In this document: positions 17,198 to 25,919 of the stretch, in pieces | How positions within the stretch are numbered: position 1 is the first letter of the stretch | Layout: every line of letters begins with the position of its first letter | DNA from: Parapedobacter sp035556095 | GTDB lineage: Bacteria; Bacteroidota; Bacteroidia; Sphingobacteriales; Sphingobacteriaceae | Length of the DNA: 64,000 nucleotides | Assembly (NCBI RefSeq): GCF_035556095.1 | Contig: NZ_DATMFT010000011.1 | Location: 186,001 to 250,000 of the forward strand | Direction of reading: 5' to 3' | Notes under the pieces: model-generated | What the model was told of the DNA's origin: nothing | Seen by the model: the letters and a program-made list of their open reading frames with translations, nothing else | Databases searched by the model: none | Made by a program: the position numbers and the translations under genes

Positions 17198-17842
17198 ATG
17201 CTTACTATCTTAACCCAACGGAACAGCATCGCCAACCACTTCCTCGCCGAACTGCGGAACGTCGAGGTTCAACAGGACCGTATGCGCTTCCGGCGTAACT
17301 TGGAACGATTGGGAGAAATCTTTGCCTACGAAATCAGCAAGACCTTCATCTACGAGCCTGCCGAGATAGAAACGCCACTGGGCATTGCTGAAACCGCACT
17401 CCTCGCCGAACAACCCGTATTAGCTACGATCTTGCGGGCCGGCGTAGCCATGCATCAAGGGATGCTGAACGTATTCGACCAAGCGGAGAGTACGTTCATC
17501 GGGGCCTATCGTAAGACCAAAAAAAGCGGCGCGTTCGAAGTCCGCAAAGAATATGTAAGCAGCGTAGACCTGAACAACCGCATTGTCATCCTCGTTGACC
17601 CTATGCTTGCTACGGGCAGAACGATGGTACTTACCTGCAAAGAGTTGCTTGACGACTTCGACATCAAATCACTCATTATCATATCGGCCATTGCCAGCGA
17701 AGAAGGCATCGGACACATACAGGCATTCCTTCCCCAAGCCCAACTGTGGATCGGTGATGTAGATAGTGAGCTCACCAGCAAGGCGTATATTGTGCCAGGC
17801 TTGGGCGATGCGGGCGATCTGGCCTACGGGGCGAAAGATTAA
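17198..17842 (+). CDS. upp: Uracil phosphoribosyltransferase
   Basis: 214 aa from the ATG at 17198; a TTG six bases upstream is less likely. It makes UMP from uracil and PRPP (pyrimidine salvage, cytosol). The PRPP-binding loop is VDPMLATGRT (about 130-139) and the uracil-binding C-terminal motif PGLGDAGDLAYG (about 198-209), both characteristic of UPRT. A TAAGTTTG element (17187-17194) abuts the start codon. A hairpin downstream (17859-17894) may end transcription. Confidence 0.95.
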   Translation: MLTILTQRNSIANHFLAELRNVEVQQDRMRFRRNLERLGEIFAYEISKTFIYEPAEIETPLGIAETALLAEQPVLATILRAGVAMHQGMLNVFDQAESTFIGAYRKTKKSGAFEVRKEYVSSVDLNNRIVILVDPMLATGRTMVLTCKELLDDFDIKSLIIISAIASEEGIGHIQAFLPQAQLWIGDVDSELTSKAYIVPGLGDAGDLAYGAKD

Positions 17843-17858
17843 GCGTGCACCCCGCCGA

Positions 17859-17894
17859 AACACCGTACGCGATGTTAAAAACCGCGTACGTGTT
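17859..17894 (+). terminator. Hairpin downstream of upp, possible terminator
   Basis: AACAC-C-GTACGCG pairs with CGCGTACGTGTT, a 12-bp stem with one bulged C and an 11-nt loop. It begins 17 bp after the upp stop. No T-run follows (AATAAAAAC), so intrinsic termination is uncertain. Confidence 0.45.
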
Positions 17895-17917
17895 AATAAA
17901 AACTTCACACTAAGTTA

Positions 17918-17949
17918 TTGGTATCAAGCTGCTTTTATCTTTACCTTTA
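17918..17949 (+). promoter_or_regulatory. Possible promoter of the YkuK-like gene
   Basis: TTG (17918-17920), 21 bp, TACCTTTA (17942-17949), 51 bp before the ATG. It fits the Bacteroidota consensus with slightly long spacing. Confidence 0.4.
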
Positions 17950-18000
17950 ACTCGCATTCAATAGCGTTCTTTTCCGTATCGTTCATTAAAAACCAATTTT

Positions 18001-18474
18001 ATGACTTGGAAAAAATTCAGTGGCGAACCCATACGCCAGCCCATTCTTGACGAAGTATCCACCACCATTGCCCGCGAATATGCCTTGGGCAACAAGCTCA
18101 AAGTCTGTATTGGCACCGACTCACAAGTAAAGGGTGGCACCACCGAATTCGCTACTGTTATTGTGTTTGTCCGCGAAGGCAGGGGCGGCTTTATGTACAT
18201 TCATCAGGACCGCACCAGCCTCAAAATGAGCATCAAAGAGCGTATGCTCGCCGAAGTGCAGCGCTCCATTGAAATCGCATACGCACTCTGTGATTTACTT
18301 GATCGCTACCATGTTGACCTCGAGGTGCATGCCGACATCAACACCAACCCCATGTTCAAATCAAACCTCGCCCTGCATGATGCTATGGGCTACATCCTCA
18401 GCATGGGCTTTGTGTTTAAAGCAAAGCCCGAAGCATTCGCGAGTTCGGCCTGTGCAAACAAGGTGGTGCAGTGA
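18001..18474 (+). CDS. YkuK-family ribonuclease H-like protein
   Basis: 157 aa. It matches the YkuK/DUF458 family: CIGTDSQVKGGTTEFATVI near residue 36 supplies an acidic cluster of the RNase H-like fold (Asp in GTDS), with Glu in the central helix (ERMLAEVQRSIEIAY) and VHADINTNP carrying a further Asp. Whether it cleaves nucleic acid is not established for the family. It stands alone on the plus strand and converges on the metallo-beta-lactamase gene with 13 bp between. Confidence 0.88.
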   Translation: MTWKKFSGEPIRQPILDEVSTTIAREYALGNKLKVCIGTDSQVKGGTTEFATVIVFVREGRGGFMYIHQDRTSLKMSIKERMLAEVQRSIEIAYALCDLLDRYHVDLEVHADINTNPMFKSNLALHDAMGYILSMGFVFKAKPEAFASSACANKVVQ

Positions 18475-18487
18475 TAATAAGAAAGAC

Positions 18488-19360
18488 TCACTCGATCACG
18501 AATAATCCTTCGAACGAGCGATAGTGTTTCTTGATACCGAGTTGTTTCATTAATTCCCGAATCTCGACAGTTTCCCATGTATGGGTATTATAGCCCTGTC
18601 CTGCATCATTGTCATACAGCCAAGAAGGCGTTGACCACAGACAAGCGCTAAATTTAATCTGACGATAAAACTCCTTACGCACTCCTGACTGCCCGTGATG
18701 TGCCAATTGTAGATAATCACAATCAAGCTCCCTGGCATACGGGCTGGCTAACAGTTTGTCTCCACCTTCTCTACCTAAATCTGCCAAAAACAATATCGAT
18801 TTGTTCGCGTCAGCCACCTTGATAACCATACTGGAATTGTTGTATGGATTTACAATTATTTCTTCATTACTTACACCTAATATCTTGAAAATCGTTTTTG
18901 AAATACGAACCTCATAGCCAGGTTCTCGTATGTCAATAACGTTGATGCCTGATTTGACAAGGTTATCATAAAACGTAAACGTAAGATCCTTCGAGTCGAT
19001 CTCATACGTGTTAACAAATGCGTTTGAAAGTTTGGAGTGGTAAATTGTCTTAATTTTTATGCCGTTGGGATTTTCCAATATTTCATTCAAAGCTTCAATG
19101 TGATCGCTATGCGGGTGACTTACAAACCACGCCTCAACCTCATTTCCCAATGCTCCGATAAAACCCCTGAGATAAGTAGTCTCTGCATTTGTCCCCCCAT
19201 CAAACACACATACTTTACCATTAGCCATCTGAAAAACGTAGGAATTCATTATTGTGTTTACCTGGGAGGGTAGCTGCCACATTATGAAATCGCTTTTACG
19301 CTGGGCCTGGGTGTACAAGGTGAAAAAAACGAGAATAAGCAGTAGTAAAATACGATTCAT
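18488..19360 (-). CDS. Secreted metallo-beta-lactamase-fold hydrolase
   Basis: 290 aa from the ATG at 19360, which opens a normal signal peptide (ending YTQAQ); an upstream TTG would overlap the previous gene. The MBL zinc motif SHPHSDHIEA is present, followed by FLADLGREGGDKL and LAHHGQSG, which supply later metal ligands and resemble the ComEC/competence-type MBL branch. The substrate is unknown. It is the last gene of the first Sus-type locus, 26 bp after DUF4838, so it probably acts on material imported or released by that locus. Confidence 0.85.
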   Translation of the reverse strand: MNRILLLLILVFFTLYTQAQRKSDFIMWQLPSQVNTIMNSYVFQMANGKVCVFDGGTNAETTYLRGFIGALGNEVEAWFVSHPHSDHIEALNEILENPNGIKIKTIYHSKLSNAFVNTYEIDSKDLTFTFYDNLVKSGINVIDIREPGYEVRISKTIFKILGVSNEEIIVNPYNNSSMVIKVADANKSILFLADLGREGGDKLLASPYARELDCDYLQLAHHGQSGVRKEFYRQIKFSACLWSTPSWLYDNDAGQGYNTHTWETVEIRELMKQLGIKKHYRSFEGLFVIE

Positions 19361-19386
19361 AAATACTTTATCTAATAATTTGGTTT

Positions 19387-21195
19387 TCAATACACTTTTA
19401 TATTTCCCGTCAGAAACGCTTTCATATCCCCGTAGTAGGATAGCGGTGACAATGTGTTCTCTTTTAAATAATTGACCTTGTTTTCATTACACAACGCATA
19501 AAACTCCTCCAGTCGGCTTAATAGCAATTCCTTGCTCCACTGCCTATCGCCTATTTTATAAAAATCGCTTCCGTCAGGTTCACCGGCCTTTTTAATTATT
19601 TCCAATATGGCATAAGTCAATGGCATACGGGCAACTTTAACCCGCTTGAGCAGTGTGGTGTCAGAAGCTATTTTACGTTCCGCTTGGTCGAAAAGATGTT
19701 CATAACGCACCAAAGCCTCAGGACTTAAAAAACCAGCTAAATGATTTTCCGGAGAGCCGTAGATGGTGAGTTTGATTTTAGATGCTTCCAGCAAATCATG
19801 TGTCGATTGTATATATTCATCAATGTAGGGCGCCGCTTTTCCATAATATCCGTTTAGAAAGTCAGCCATTTCCTTAGCGATGTCCACTTGAGGATTCCAC
19901 AACAATTTAGCAATAAGGTATGGCCGCAGTTCTGCAAACTCCCCGCCCTTGCTAATATTCCCCTGCTGAAAATGAACATGCACACCGTGATTGCTGAAAT
20001 ATTGAATATTCGGTTGCAATATTCGCAAGTTCGGAAAAGGCGCATATAAGTTTGAAAATTGCACAACATAATCCCACATCATGATGTTGTCGGTTAGTTG
20101 TCCCCAACCTTCAACGTCCTTGCGAAAGTCAGTGCTAAGCGTATCGGTAGCAATCGGCTGCTGTCGGTCGCACTCAATGGAACACAACATGATGTTCACG
20201 TTGCTGTCGACATCAAGGTGTTGCGGAGGCCGACGGCTATAACGGTAAGCCAACGTTGATATCACATGGTCGGGAAATTGCTCGGCAATTCCGTTCACAA
20301 ACGTAACAAGTGAGCCGCTTGGCGAGCCGGTCAGCAAATCAATTTCTGCGCAGTCATTGCATGTGCATTCATACCCACTATTCGGATAGGTATCATTCTG
20401 GCTAACCGACCAATATTTGGCTTCTGGGTTTTCTTTAATGAAGTTTCTTAACTTTTCCACGATGAGGTGGCGGACTTCCCGATTGCTTAAGCACAATTGT
20501 GCCTGCAGATGCGGGTCGTCCTGAAACCCACGCCGCTTACCATCCACCAACGCAAAATATTCCGGGTGCGTTGCAAAATACTCGCCGGCAGGTATAAATG
20601 TACTGAAGGTGTGTACCCACAGACCCCAGTCGGGTTTCATTTGGTCAAGTTTATGCCAGTCTCGATAAAATGGATCTTTCACCACATCGTAAAAGACGTT
20701 GCGATAGCTGTTTTGTGGCTGTTGCACTTCGTAAAGCCCTACCGGCAATGTGATCCGTTTCCGCTTGGGATATGTAAGCACGTCTGGGGCGTAGCAACGG
20801 TATCCTAAATATTTCTCGAAAAACGTATATACACCATATAATACACCCTTGCCCGCACCACCTTCGATAAAAATCCGATCTCCACGTACTTTAATTACAA
20901 ATCCATCTTCTTCAAGCGCCTCCCCGGTTTCAAGCAAGCCGTTGGAACCTTCTCCAATAACCACTTCCTTATCATTAGTCGAATTACTTGTAACCAACGG
21001 CAAAGAAACGCCCGCCCGCATTTCGAACAGGCGTTGGAATTCGTTGGCAGCATGCTTTGTTAACGCAGAAGCGTCTGGCGATATTTTTATTTGGTATGCA
21101 GAACGGCCATGATTAGCTAGCTGTAGCGACTGTTCTGCAAACAGAATAAGCGGAATAAACTGAATAAAAAGAAATAATGTGCTTCTTGTTTTCAT
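19387..21195 (-). CDS. DUF4838 protein, glycoside-hydrolase-like
   Basis: 602 aa with a signal peptide (ending LFAEQ, about 21). The N-terminal 25-150 resembles the small alpha/beta domain that precedes the barrel in GH20/GH67-type enzymes (LTKHAANEFQRLFEM, then VLYGVYTFFEKYLGYR). The central TIM-barrel-like part is DUF4838, with the cysteine motif CTCNDC near residue 285 and WSVSQNDTYPNSG before it. Biochemistry of DUF4838 is not established to my knowledge, but members recur in SusCD loci, so a glycosidase role is plausible. It lies 20 bp downstream of a susD-like gene. Confidence 0.85.
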   Translation of the reverse strand: MKTRSTLFLFIQFIPLILFAEQSLQLANHGRSAYQIKISPDASALTKHAANEFQRLFEMRAGVSLPLVTSNSTNDKEVVIGEGSNGLLETGEALEEDGFVIKVRGDRIFIEGGAGKGVLYGVYTFFEKYLGYRCYAPDVLTYPKRKRITLPVGLYEVQQPQNSYRNVFYDVVKDPFYRDWHKLDQMKPDWGLWVHTFSTFIPAGEYFATHPEYFALVDGKRRGFQDDPHLQAQLCLSNREVRHLIVEKLRNFIKENPEAKYWSVSQNDTYPNSGYECTCNDCAEIDLLTGSPSGSLVTFVNGIAEQFPDHVISTLAYRYSRRPPQHLDVDSNVNIMLCSIECDRQQPIATDTLSTDFRKDVEGWGQLTDNIMMWDYVVQFSNLYAPFPNLRILQPNIQYFSNHGVHVHFQQGNISKGGEFAELRPYLIAKLLWNPQVDIAKEMADFLNGYYGKAAPYIDEYIQSTHDLLEASKIKLTIYGSPENHLAGFLSPEALVRYEHLFDQAERKIASDTTLLKRVKVARMPLTYAILEIIKKAGEPDGSDFYKIGDRQWSKELLLSRLEEFYALCNENKVNYLKENTLSPLSYYGDMKAFLTGNIKVY

Positions 21196-21215
21196 CGCAT
21201 CTTATTGAAAAGGGA

Positions 21216-23003
21216 TTAAAAATCCCACCCTGGGTTTTGCCAATTCGCTCCGGTATTTTCCCTAATCTTTGTTATTTCTGTTATGTTAATGGGGAAAATT
21301 AAAAACTTGTCAGCAATAGCCTTCCTTTTGGGAAACGCAAATCGGTTATAAATATACGTACCATCTGCTTCTTTTTCGATGCGCATACCGGTTACAGTTT
21401 CCTCCTGTTCAGCCAAAATCTTCCAACGTCGCAGGTCAAATGGCCGCTGCCCTTCGAACGCTAACTCTACACGTCTTTCATTTCGATATTTATCCTCAAA
21501 CGCTTCTTTCGTCATACCCGCCGGGAAATGAGGCATACCCGCACGATCGCGAATAGCGTTGACCGCATCTACGGCGCTCATCTCCCTTCCCCCCTGAAGC
21601 GGAATCTTAGTGTCTGGGCCATGCGAATGATAAGCACCTTCGGCGAAGTTTAAGTACAGTGTCGCCAATCGGAACATCCGCATTGCCCCATCTGCATTCG
21701 CGGCGTTGGTAGAATTTGGGTGATTATACTTCCGCAAGTAGTAGCCCGTCGGTGTATGTCGCCGGTCATTATTCGCAATGCCCTCTGCCCCACCAACGAA
21801 GGTCTCAATGCGTTTATCATCCGGCCGATTAGGGTAACGGGCCGCCCCATTAAATTGCACAGTAGCATAGAACCTCGGATCCCTGCCTTCATATGGTGCC
21901 TGAGGATTATACCCCGAATTCGGGTTGATGATCGGAACCAGACGATTCGTGTCTTCGTAACCTAAGATGGGCGGTTGCCCGCTACTTCGCATCTCATACG
22001 CATCCACCAGGTTTTGGGTAGGCGTCTGACCGGCGGTAACCATGCCTGGATTGGTCGGGAGGCCGGCGTTACTCCAAATTGATAGCTGCCCCCCACCCCA
22101 AAAAATGGTTTCCCTATCGACGGAGCGTGTAACATCTTGCATCAGGAAATAATTTTCATACGCATTATAGCTGGTACCATCCGTGGGAGCCGCTTTAAAG
22201 AGCTCATAACCATGTTCAAGGCATTCAGCCAACGCCCTGCCGGTAATTTCCGTAGCCTGTTCCCAAGTAATCGTTCCATCAGCCCATAACGGGCTGGCTG
22301 CATACAATGCAGCCTCCGACATGATGGCGTAAACCGAAGCCCGGTTTAATCGCCCAACCAATCGATCGTGATGACCCCATGGAAACCCAAGTTGAGTGTC
22401 GGGGCCTTTCAATGCTTCTTCGCATTCGGACAAAACAAAATTGACAACCTCGCCAAACGATGGCCTCACATCCGACGAATAATCGTAATCCACGGGAAGT
22501 GGTTTGGTGACAATGGGGACACCTCCATAGCGCTTTGCAAGCTGCCAATAGTAGTATGCACGCATCGCGTGGACTTCCGCAATGTAGCCAGCCTTTTGAT
22601 CTGCTGGCAATCCAGCAGTCTCGTCATGAATATATGTTAAAAAAACATTACAGCGCCTGATAAACGTATATAGTGTATTCCATGGATCGCCACCGAAGGT
22701 ATTGATTCCGTGATTAGCTGCTGTAATATTACCATTATACCAATTAATCAATGAACTATTGGTTAAGTAATCTGCATCCTGTGCTTCATCGGTAAAAGAC
22801 GCACTCATGATATTCGGCGACACGATTGTCGAAAAACATGAGCTATATAACTGTTGAATCTTGAATTGATTGCTAAAGATAAATTCGTAAGTCACCCGCC
22901 CATCATCTTCCGGGTCCAACATACTGGAGCACGAAGTGCCAAAGAACAATCCAACTAATACCAGTAACTGAATGAATATTTTTGATTTCTTTTTATTTTC
23001 CAT
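21216..23003 (-). CDS. SusD-like nutrient-binding lipoprotein
   Basis: 595 aa. It has a lipobox (FFGTSC, about residue 25), a TPR-rich SusD/RagB body (VHAMRAYYYWQLAKRYGG is the classic first TPR helix), and the family's terminal NPGWDF. SusD proteins cap the SusC barrel on the cell surface and bind the substrate before uptake. It is paired with the SusC-like gene 12 bp upstream. This pair is the STN-less one of the locus. Confidence 0.95.
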   Translation of the reverse strand: MENKKKSKIFIQLLVLVGLFFGTSCSSMLDPEDDGRVTYEFIFSNQFKIQQLYSSCFSTIVSPNIMSASFTDEAQDADYLTNSSLINWYNGNITAANHGINTFGGDPWNTLYTFIRRCNVFLTYIHDETAGLPADQKAGYIAEVHAMRAYYYWQLAKRYGGVPIVTKPLPVDYDYSSDVRPSFGEVVNFVLSECEEALKGPDTQLGFPWGHHDRLVGRLNRASVYAIMSEAALYAASPLWADGTITWEQATEITGRALAECLEHGYELFKAAPTDGTSYNAYENYFLMQDVTRSVDRETIFWGGGQLSIWSNAGLPTNPGMVTAGQTPTQNLVDAYEMRSSGQPPILGYEDTNRLVPIINPNSGYNPQAPYEGRDPRFYATVQFNGAARYPNRPDDKRIETFVGGAEGIANNDRRHTPTGYYLRKYNHPNSTNAANADGAMRMFRLATLYLNFAEGAYHSHGPDTKIPLQGGREMSAVDAVNAIRDRAGMPHFPAGMTKEAFEDKYRNERRVELAFEGQRPFDLRRWKILAEQEETVTGMRIEKEADGTYIYNRFAFPKRKAIADKFLIFPINITEITKIRENTGANWQNPGWDF

Positions 23004-23015
23004 AATAAATCTCCC

Positions 23016-25886
23016 TTAGAAGCTTACATTAACACCGAAATTAAAAACCCGGGCGGGTGACAATGTATTGTAATGATTTTCCGGTCCAAACTCGTAATCG
23101 CCCAACCGATCCCATGTAATCAGGTTATGGCCACTAACAAACACCCGTATTTCTTTGCTGTCAATTGCATTTACTACACTGGCCGGAAGTTGATAAGAAA
23201 CTTCGACATTTCTGAGCCGCACATAGGATCGGTCTATAACGAAGAAATCACTCGCTGCAGCATTGGTTGTTGTTGACACCAATGACAACGCGGGATGTAA
23301 AATTGGTTCACCGTTTTCATACCGCTCTTCGGTCCACGCGGAAAGATGGGTCGGAGAATACAAACCGTCGCGTATGGCTGATTCATAGAATCCTGCATTA
23401 CCATGGACCAAGTTCTTGATTTTTGCACGGCCATTGAATAAAGCGGAAAAGCTAAATGCCCTATAAGTAAGCCCAATCTGAAATCCGAACGTATAACGGG
23501 GAAGGATACCATAGCCAATCGGTACCTGATCTTTCTCATCTACCACTCCGTCTTCGTTTAAGTCCACATACTTTAGGTCGCCGACTCGCGGATTCCCAAA
23601 GGCATAGTTCGTTGTGGAAAGGTAATCATCAAGTTCTGTTTGACTATTGAAAAACCCATTGCCGTTGGAATAGTCAACCTGGTATCCCCACGCCTGGCCA
23701 ATCGGAAATCCTTGCACACGCTTGCCGTACACATAGTCGGAAGTTCGCAGGTTTTCACCGGCCTTTTGTATCTTGTTGTCGCCGATATTTAGATAACCGT
23801 AGGTACTTACGGAAAGCTTGTCATTGACCTGTTTATCGTAACCCAATTCAATTTCGACACCTGTGTTTTCAGCACTTCCACCGTTTATTAACGGAAACGA
23901 TGACACCAGTCCGTTATATGCGGGGATATACGCGGTATTGTTAATCATTAAATTATCCGTTTTCAATGCGTACCACTCGGCCGCCACGCTGACCCCATTT
24001 TTGAATTTAGTTTCTATACCTATATTCGTTTTATGGACTTTCTCAGGTTCGTACAGTGGATTGCCCGAGCTCACTTCCGTGACACCGCTTATATTATCAA
24101 GGTAGCCATATCGCGGTACCCCGGTCTGGTCGTTGCCGTTTATTCCGTACGAGGCTTTCAGCTTAAGGAACTCCAACCACTGCATCTGATCGAAAAAGTG
24201 TTCGTTTGATGCAATCCATGCCGCAGCAACCGCCGGTGTGGCATGGAACCTGCGTCCGCGGGCAAAATTATCCGATCCGGAATATCCAGTACCCAAGGTA
24301 ACTACATAACGGTTATCAAACACATAGGTGCCTATTGCACCCGTGTAAATACGTTTATATAACAAGGGGTCTCCATTGAGGTATTTCTGAAACATACCAT
24401 ACAGATAGCCGCTTACCTGATGATTTCCAAACCTTCTATCGTACATACCGGATACTTGATAATTTAAATTATAAAACAGCCTTCCTACCTTAGATATGGT
24501 AAGCGGCGTATGCTCGTTTGTACCCTTTTTCTGAAACATCAGTTCGTTCCAATCGCCATCTCGGGTCCATCTTTCGTAATCCCGCAGCGAGCCCAGCGTA
24601 TTGGGACTGTTGGTTTGAAAACCGATATTTCCGAGCACCTTAAGTCCCTTGATTACCTGATTCAGATCTGCTTCGAGACCAAAATTAGAATAGATATTGG
24701 TAGCAGTATGCTGTCGGTATCCCTGTCTGTTCAAACGACCATACGTGCTATTGGATGCGTCTGAATTGATGGAAGTGACTACTTCGCCCCCCGGGTGAAT
24801 GATATCGCCCGTATTGGGATCGATAATAACGGGAGTAACGTCGTAAATGATGGGCGGCATTTCAAATATGCTTGTATAGGTGTCCGCCATATTCTCATCG
24901 GTGGTTTTTTCCCGTACGGCATTACCCGCTACATTCAAGTATGCCCGGAATACACTGTTTAATTTGGCGTCGACATTCGTTCGAAAATTAATCCACCGGT
25001 ACAACGGATCGGGTTTGTATTTTTCATTTTTCTCGACGATGAAATTCGATGTTTGATTCATGAAGTTTACGTTCGAGAAAAAAGTTACTTTTTCGCCCCC
25101 TCCTTGCATGTTGAGCGATGAGCGCTGCACGTGGGCAAATCGATTTATATATCGGTCAAACCAATTATTATCCGGATAGTGCTCCGGGTCCCCCCCGGCT
25201 GTGTATGCGTTTACGACCTCTTCTGGGAATAGCTGGAATTTCCCCAATGCGTTGTTATCATTATACGCCGCTTGATTCCGTAGCGATACGTATTCGAACG
25301 CGTTAAGCGTCCGTGGTCTTTCTGATAATTCTTGCAACGAATAATCCACGCGCCCGTTAACTTCAAGCTTTCCTATCCGTCCTCGTTTGGTTGAGATTAC
25401 AATAGCTCCATCCGCACCGCTAATCCCATATAAGGCTAACGTTGATGCGTCTTTCAAAACGGCCACCGTATTGATCTCATTGGGATTGATGTATTCCAAT
25501 ACCAATTCGGGTCTGACCAGAATCATCAATCCGTCGACAATGATTATGGGGTTTCTCATTTCTCCCGTCGCTCCGCCCCGTACCCAAAATTGATTTTTAA
25601 CCCGTGCCCATTCCGATGACGTCTCATTGGTGAGTAATCCTGAAAAGCGACCTGCAAAGGTGGAAGACAGATTAGGCATAGGAGTTTTCGCGAGTTCACT
25701 TCCGGTTACAACGGATATCGAACCCGCTAAGTGGTCCTTTTGCTGGCGAATGAAACCTAAATCAATTATTTCTTCCATACCGAGGGAATCCTCACCTCCA
25801 TTCACCTCGGTATTCAGGCTTTGAGCAGCGGCTTGGGCATGCATTAGGAAGCAACATAGCACGCCGCAAATATATCTTTTAAACAT
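23016..25886 (-). CDS. SusC-like TonB-dependent receptor lacking STN and carboxypeptidase-like domains
   Basis: 956 aa. After a signal peptide (about 1-22) the protein goes almost directly to a TonB-box-like stretch (EEIIDLGFI) and the plug domain (ELAKTPMPNLSSTFAGR, then VAVLKDASTLALYGISGADG), followed by the barrel and a C-terminal FGVNVSF. Most SusC proteins carry a CarboxypepD_reg-like domain before the plug, and signalling ones an STN domain; neither is seen. It therefore probably imports substrate with its SusD but does not itself signal to FecR. It sits 33 bp downstream of the second SusD gene in one long minus-strand run. Confidence 0.93.
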   Translation of the reverse strand: MFKRYICGVLCCFLMHAQAAAQSLNTEVNGGEDSLGMEEIIDLGFIRQQKDHLAGSISVVTGSELAKTPMPNLSSTFAGRFSGLLTNETSSEWARVKNQFWVRGGATGEMRNPIIIVDGLMILVRPELVLEYINPNEINTVAVLKDASTLALYGISGADGAIVISTKRGRIGKLEVNGRVDYSLQELSERPRTLNAFEYVSLRNQAAYNDNNALGKFQLFPEEVVNAYTAGGDPEHYPDNNWFDRYINRFAHVQRSSLNMQGGGEKVTFFSNVNFMNQTSNFIVEKNEKYKPDPLYRWINFRTNVDAKLNSVFRAYLNVAGNAVREKTTDENMADTYTSIFEMPPIIYDVTPVIIDPNTGDIIHPGGEVVTSINSDASNSTYGRLNRQGYRQHTATNIYSNFGLEADLNQVIKGLKVLGNIGFQTNSPNTLGSLRDYERWTRDGDWNELMFQKKGTNEHTPLTISKVGRLFYNLNYQVSGMYDRRFGNHQVSGYLYGMFQKYLNGDPLLYKRIYTGAIGTYVFDNRYVVTLGTGYSGSDNFARGRRFHATPAVAAAWIASNEHFFDQMQWLEFLKLKASYGINGNDQTGVPRYGYLDNISGVTEVSSGNPLYEPEKVHKTNIGIETKFKNGVSVAAEWYALKTDNLMINNTAYIPAYNGLVSSFPLINGGSAENTGVEIELGYDKQVNDKLSVSTYGYLNIGDNKIQKAGENLRTSDYVYGKRVQGFPIGQAWGYQVDYSNGNGFFNSQTELDDYLSTTNYAFGNPRVGDLKYVDLNEDGVVDEKDQVPIGYGILPRYTFGFQIGLTYRAFSFSALFNGRAKIKNLVHGNAGFYESAIRDGLYSPTHLSAWTEERYENGEPILHPALSLVSTTTNAAASDFFVIDRSYVRLRNVEVSYQLPASVVNAIDSKEIRVFVSGHNLITWDRLGDYEFGPENHYNTLSPARVFNFGVNVSF

Positions 25887-25919
25887 ATTTAATTGTCTTT
25901 AAAACGATGTAAACCATTA

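Noticed and set aside
19361..19390. TTG start extending the MBL-fold protein
   Set aside because: It would overlap the DUF4838 stop and spoil the signal peptide; ATG at 19360 is preferred.
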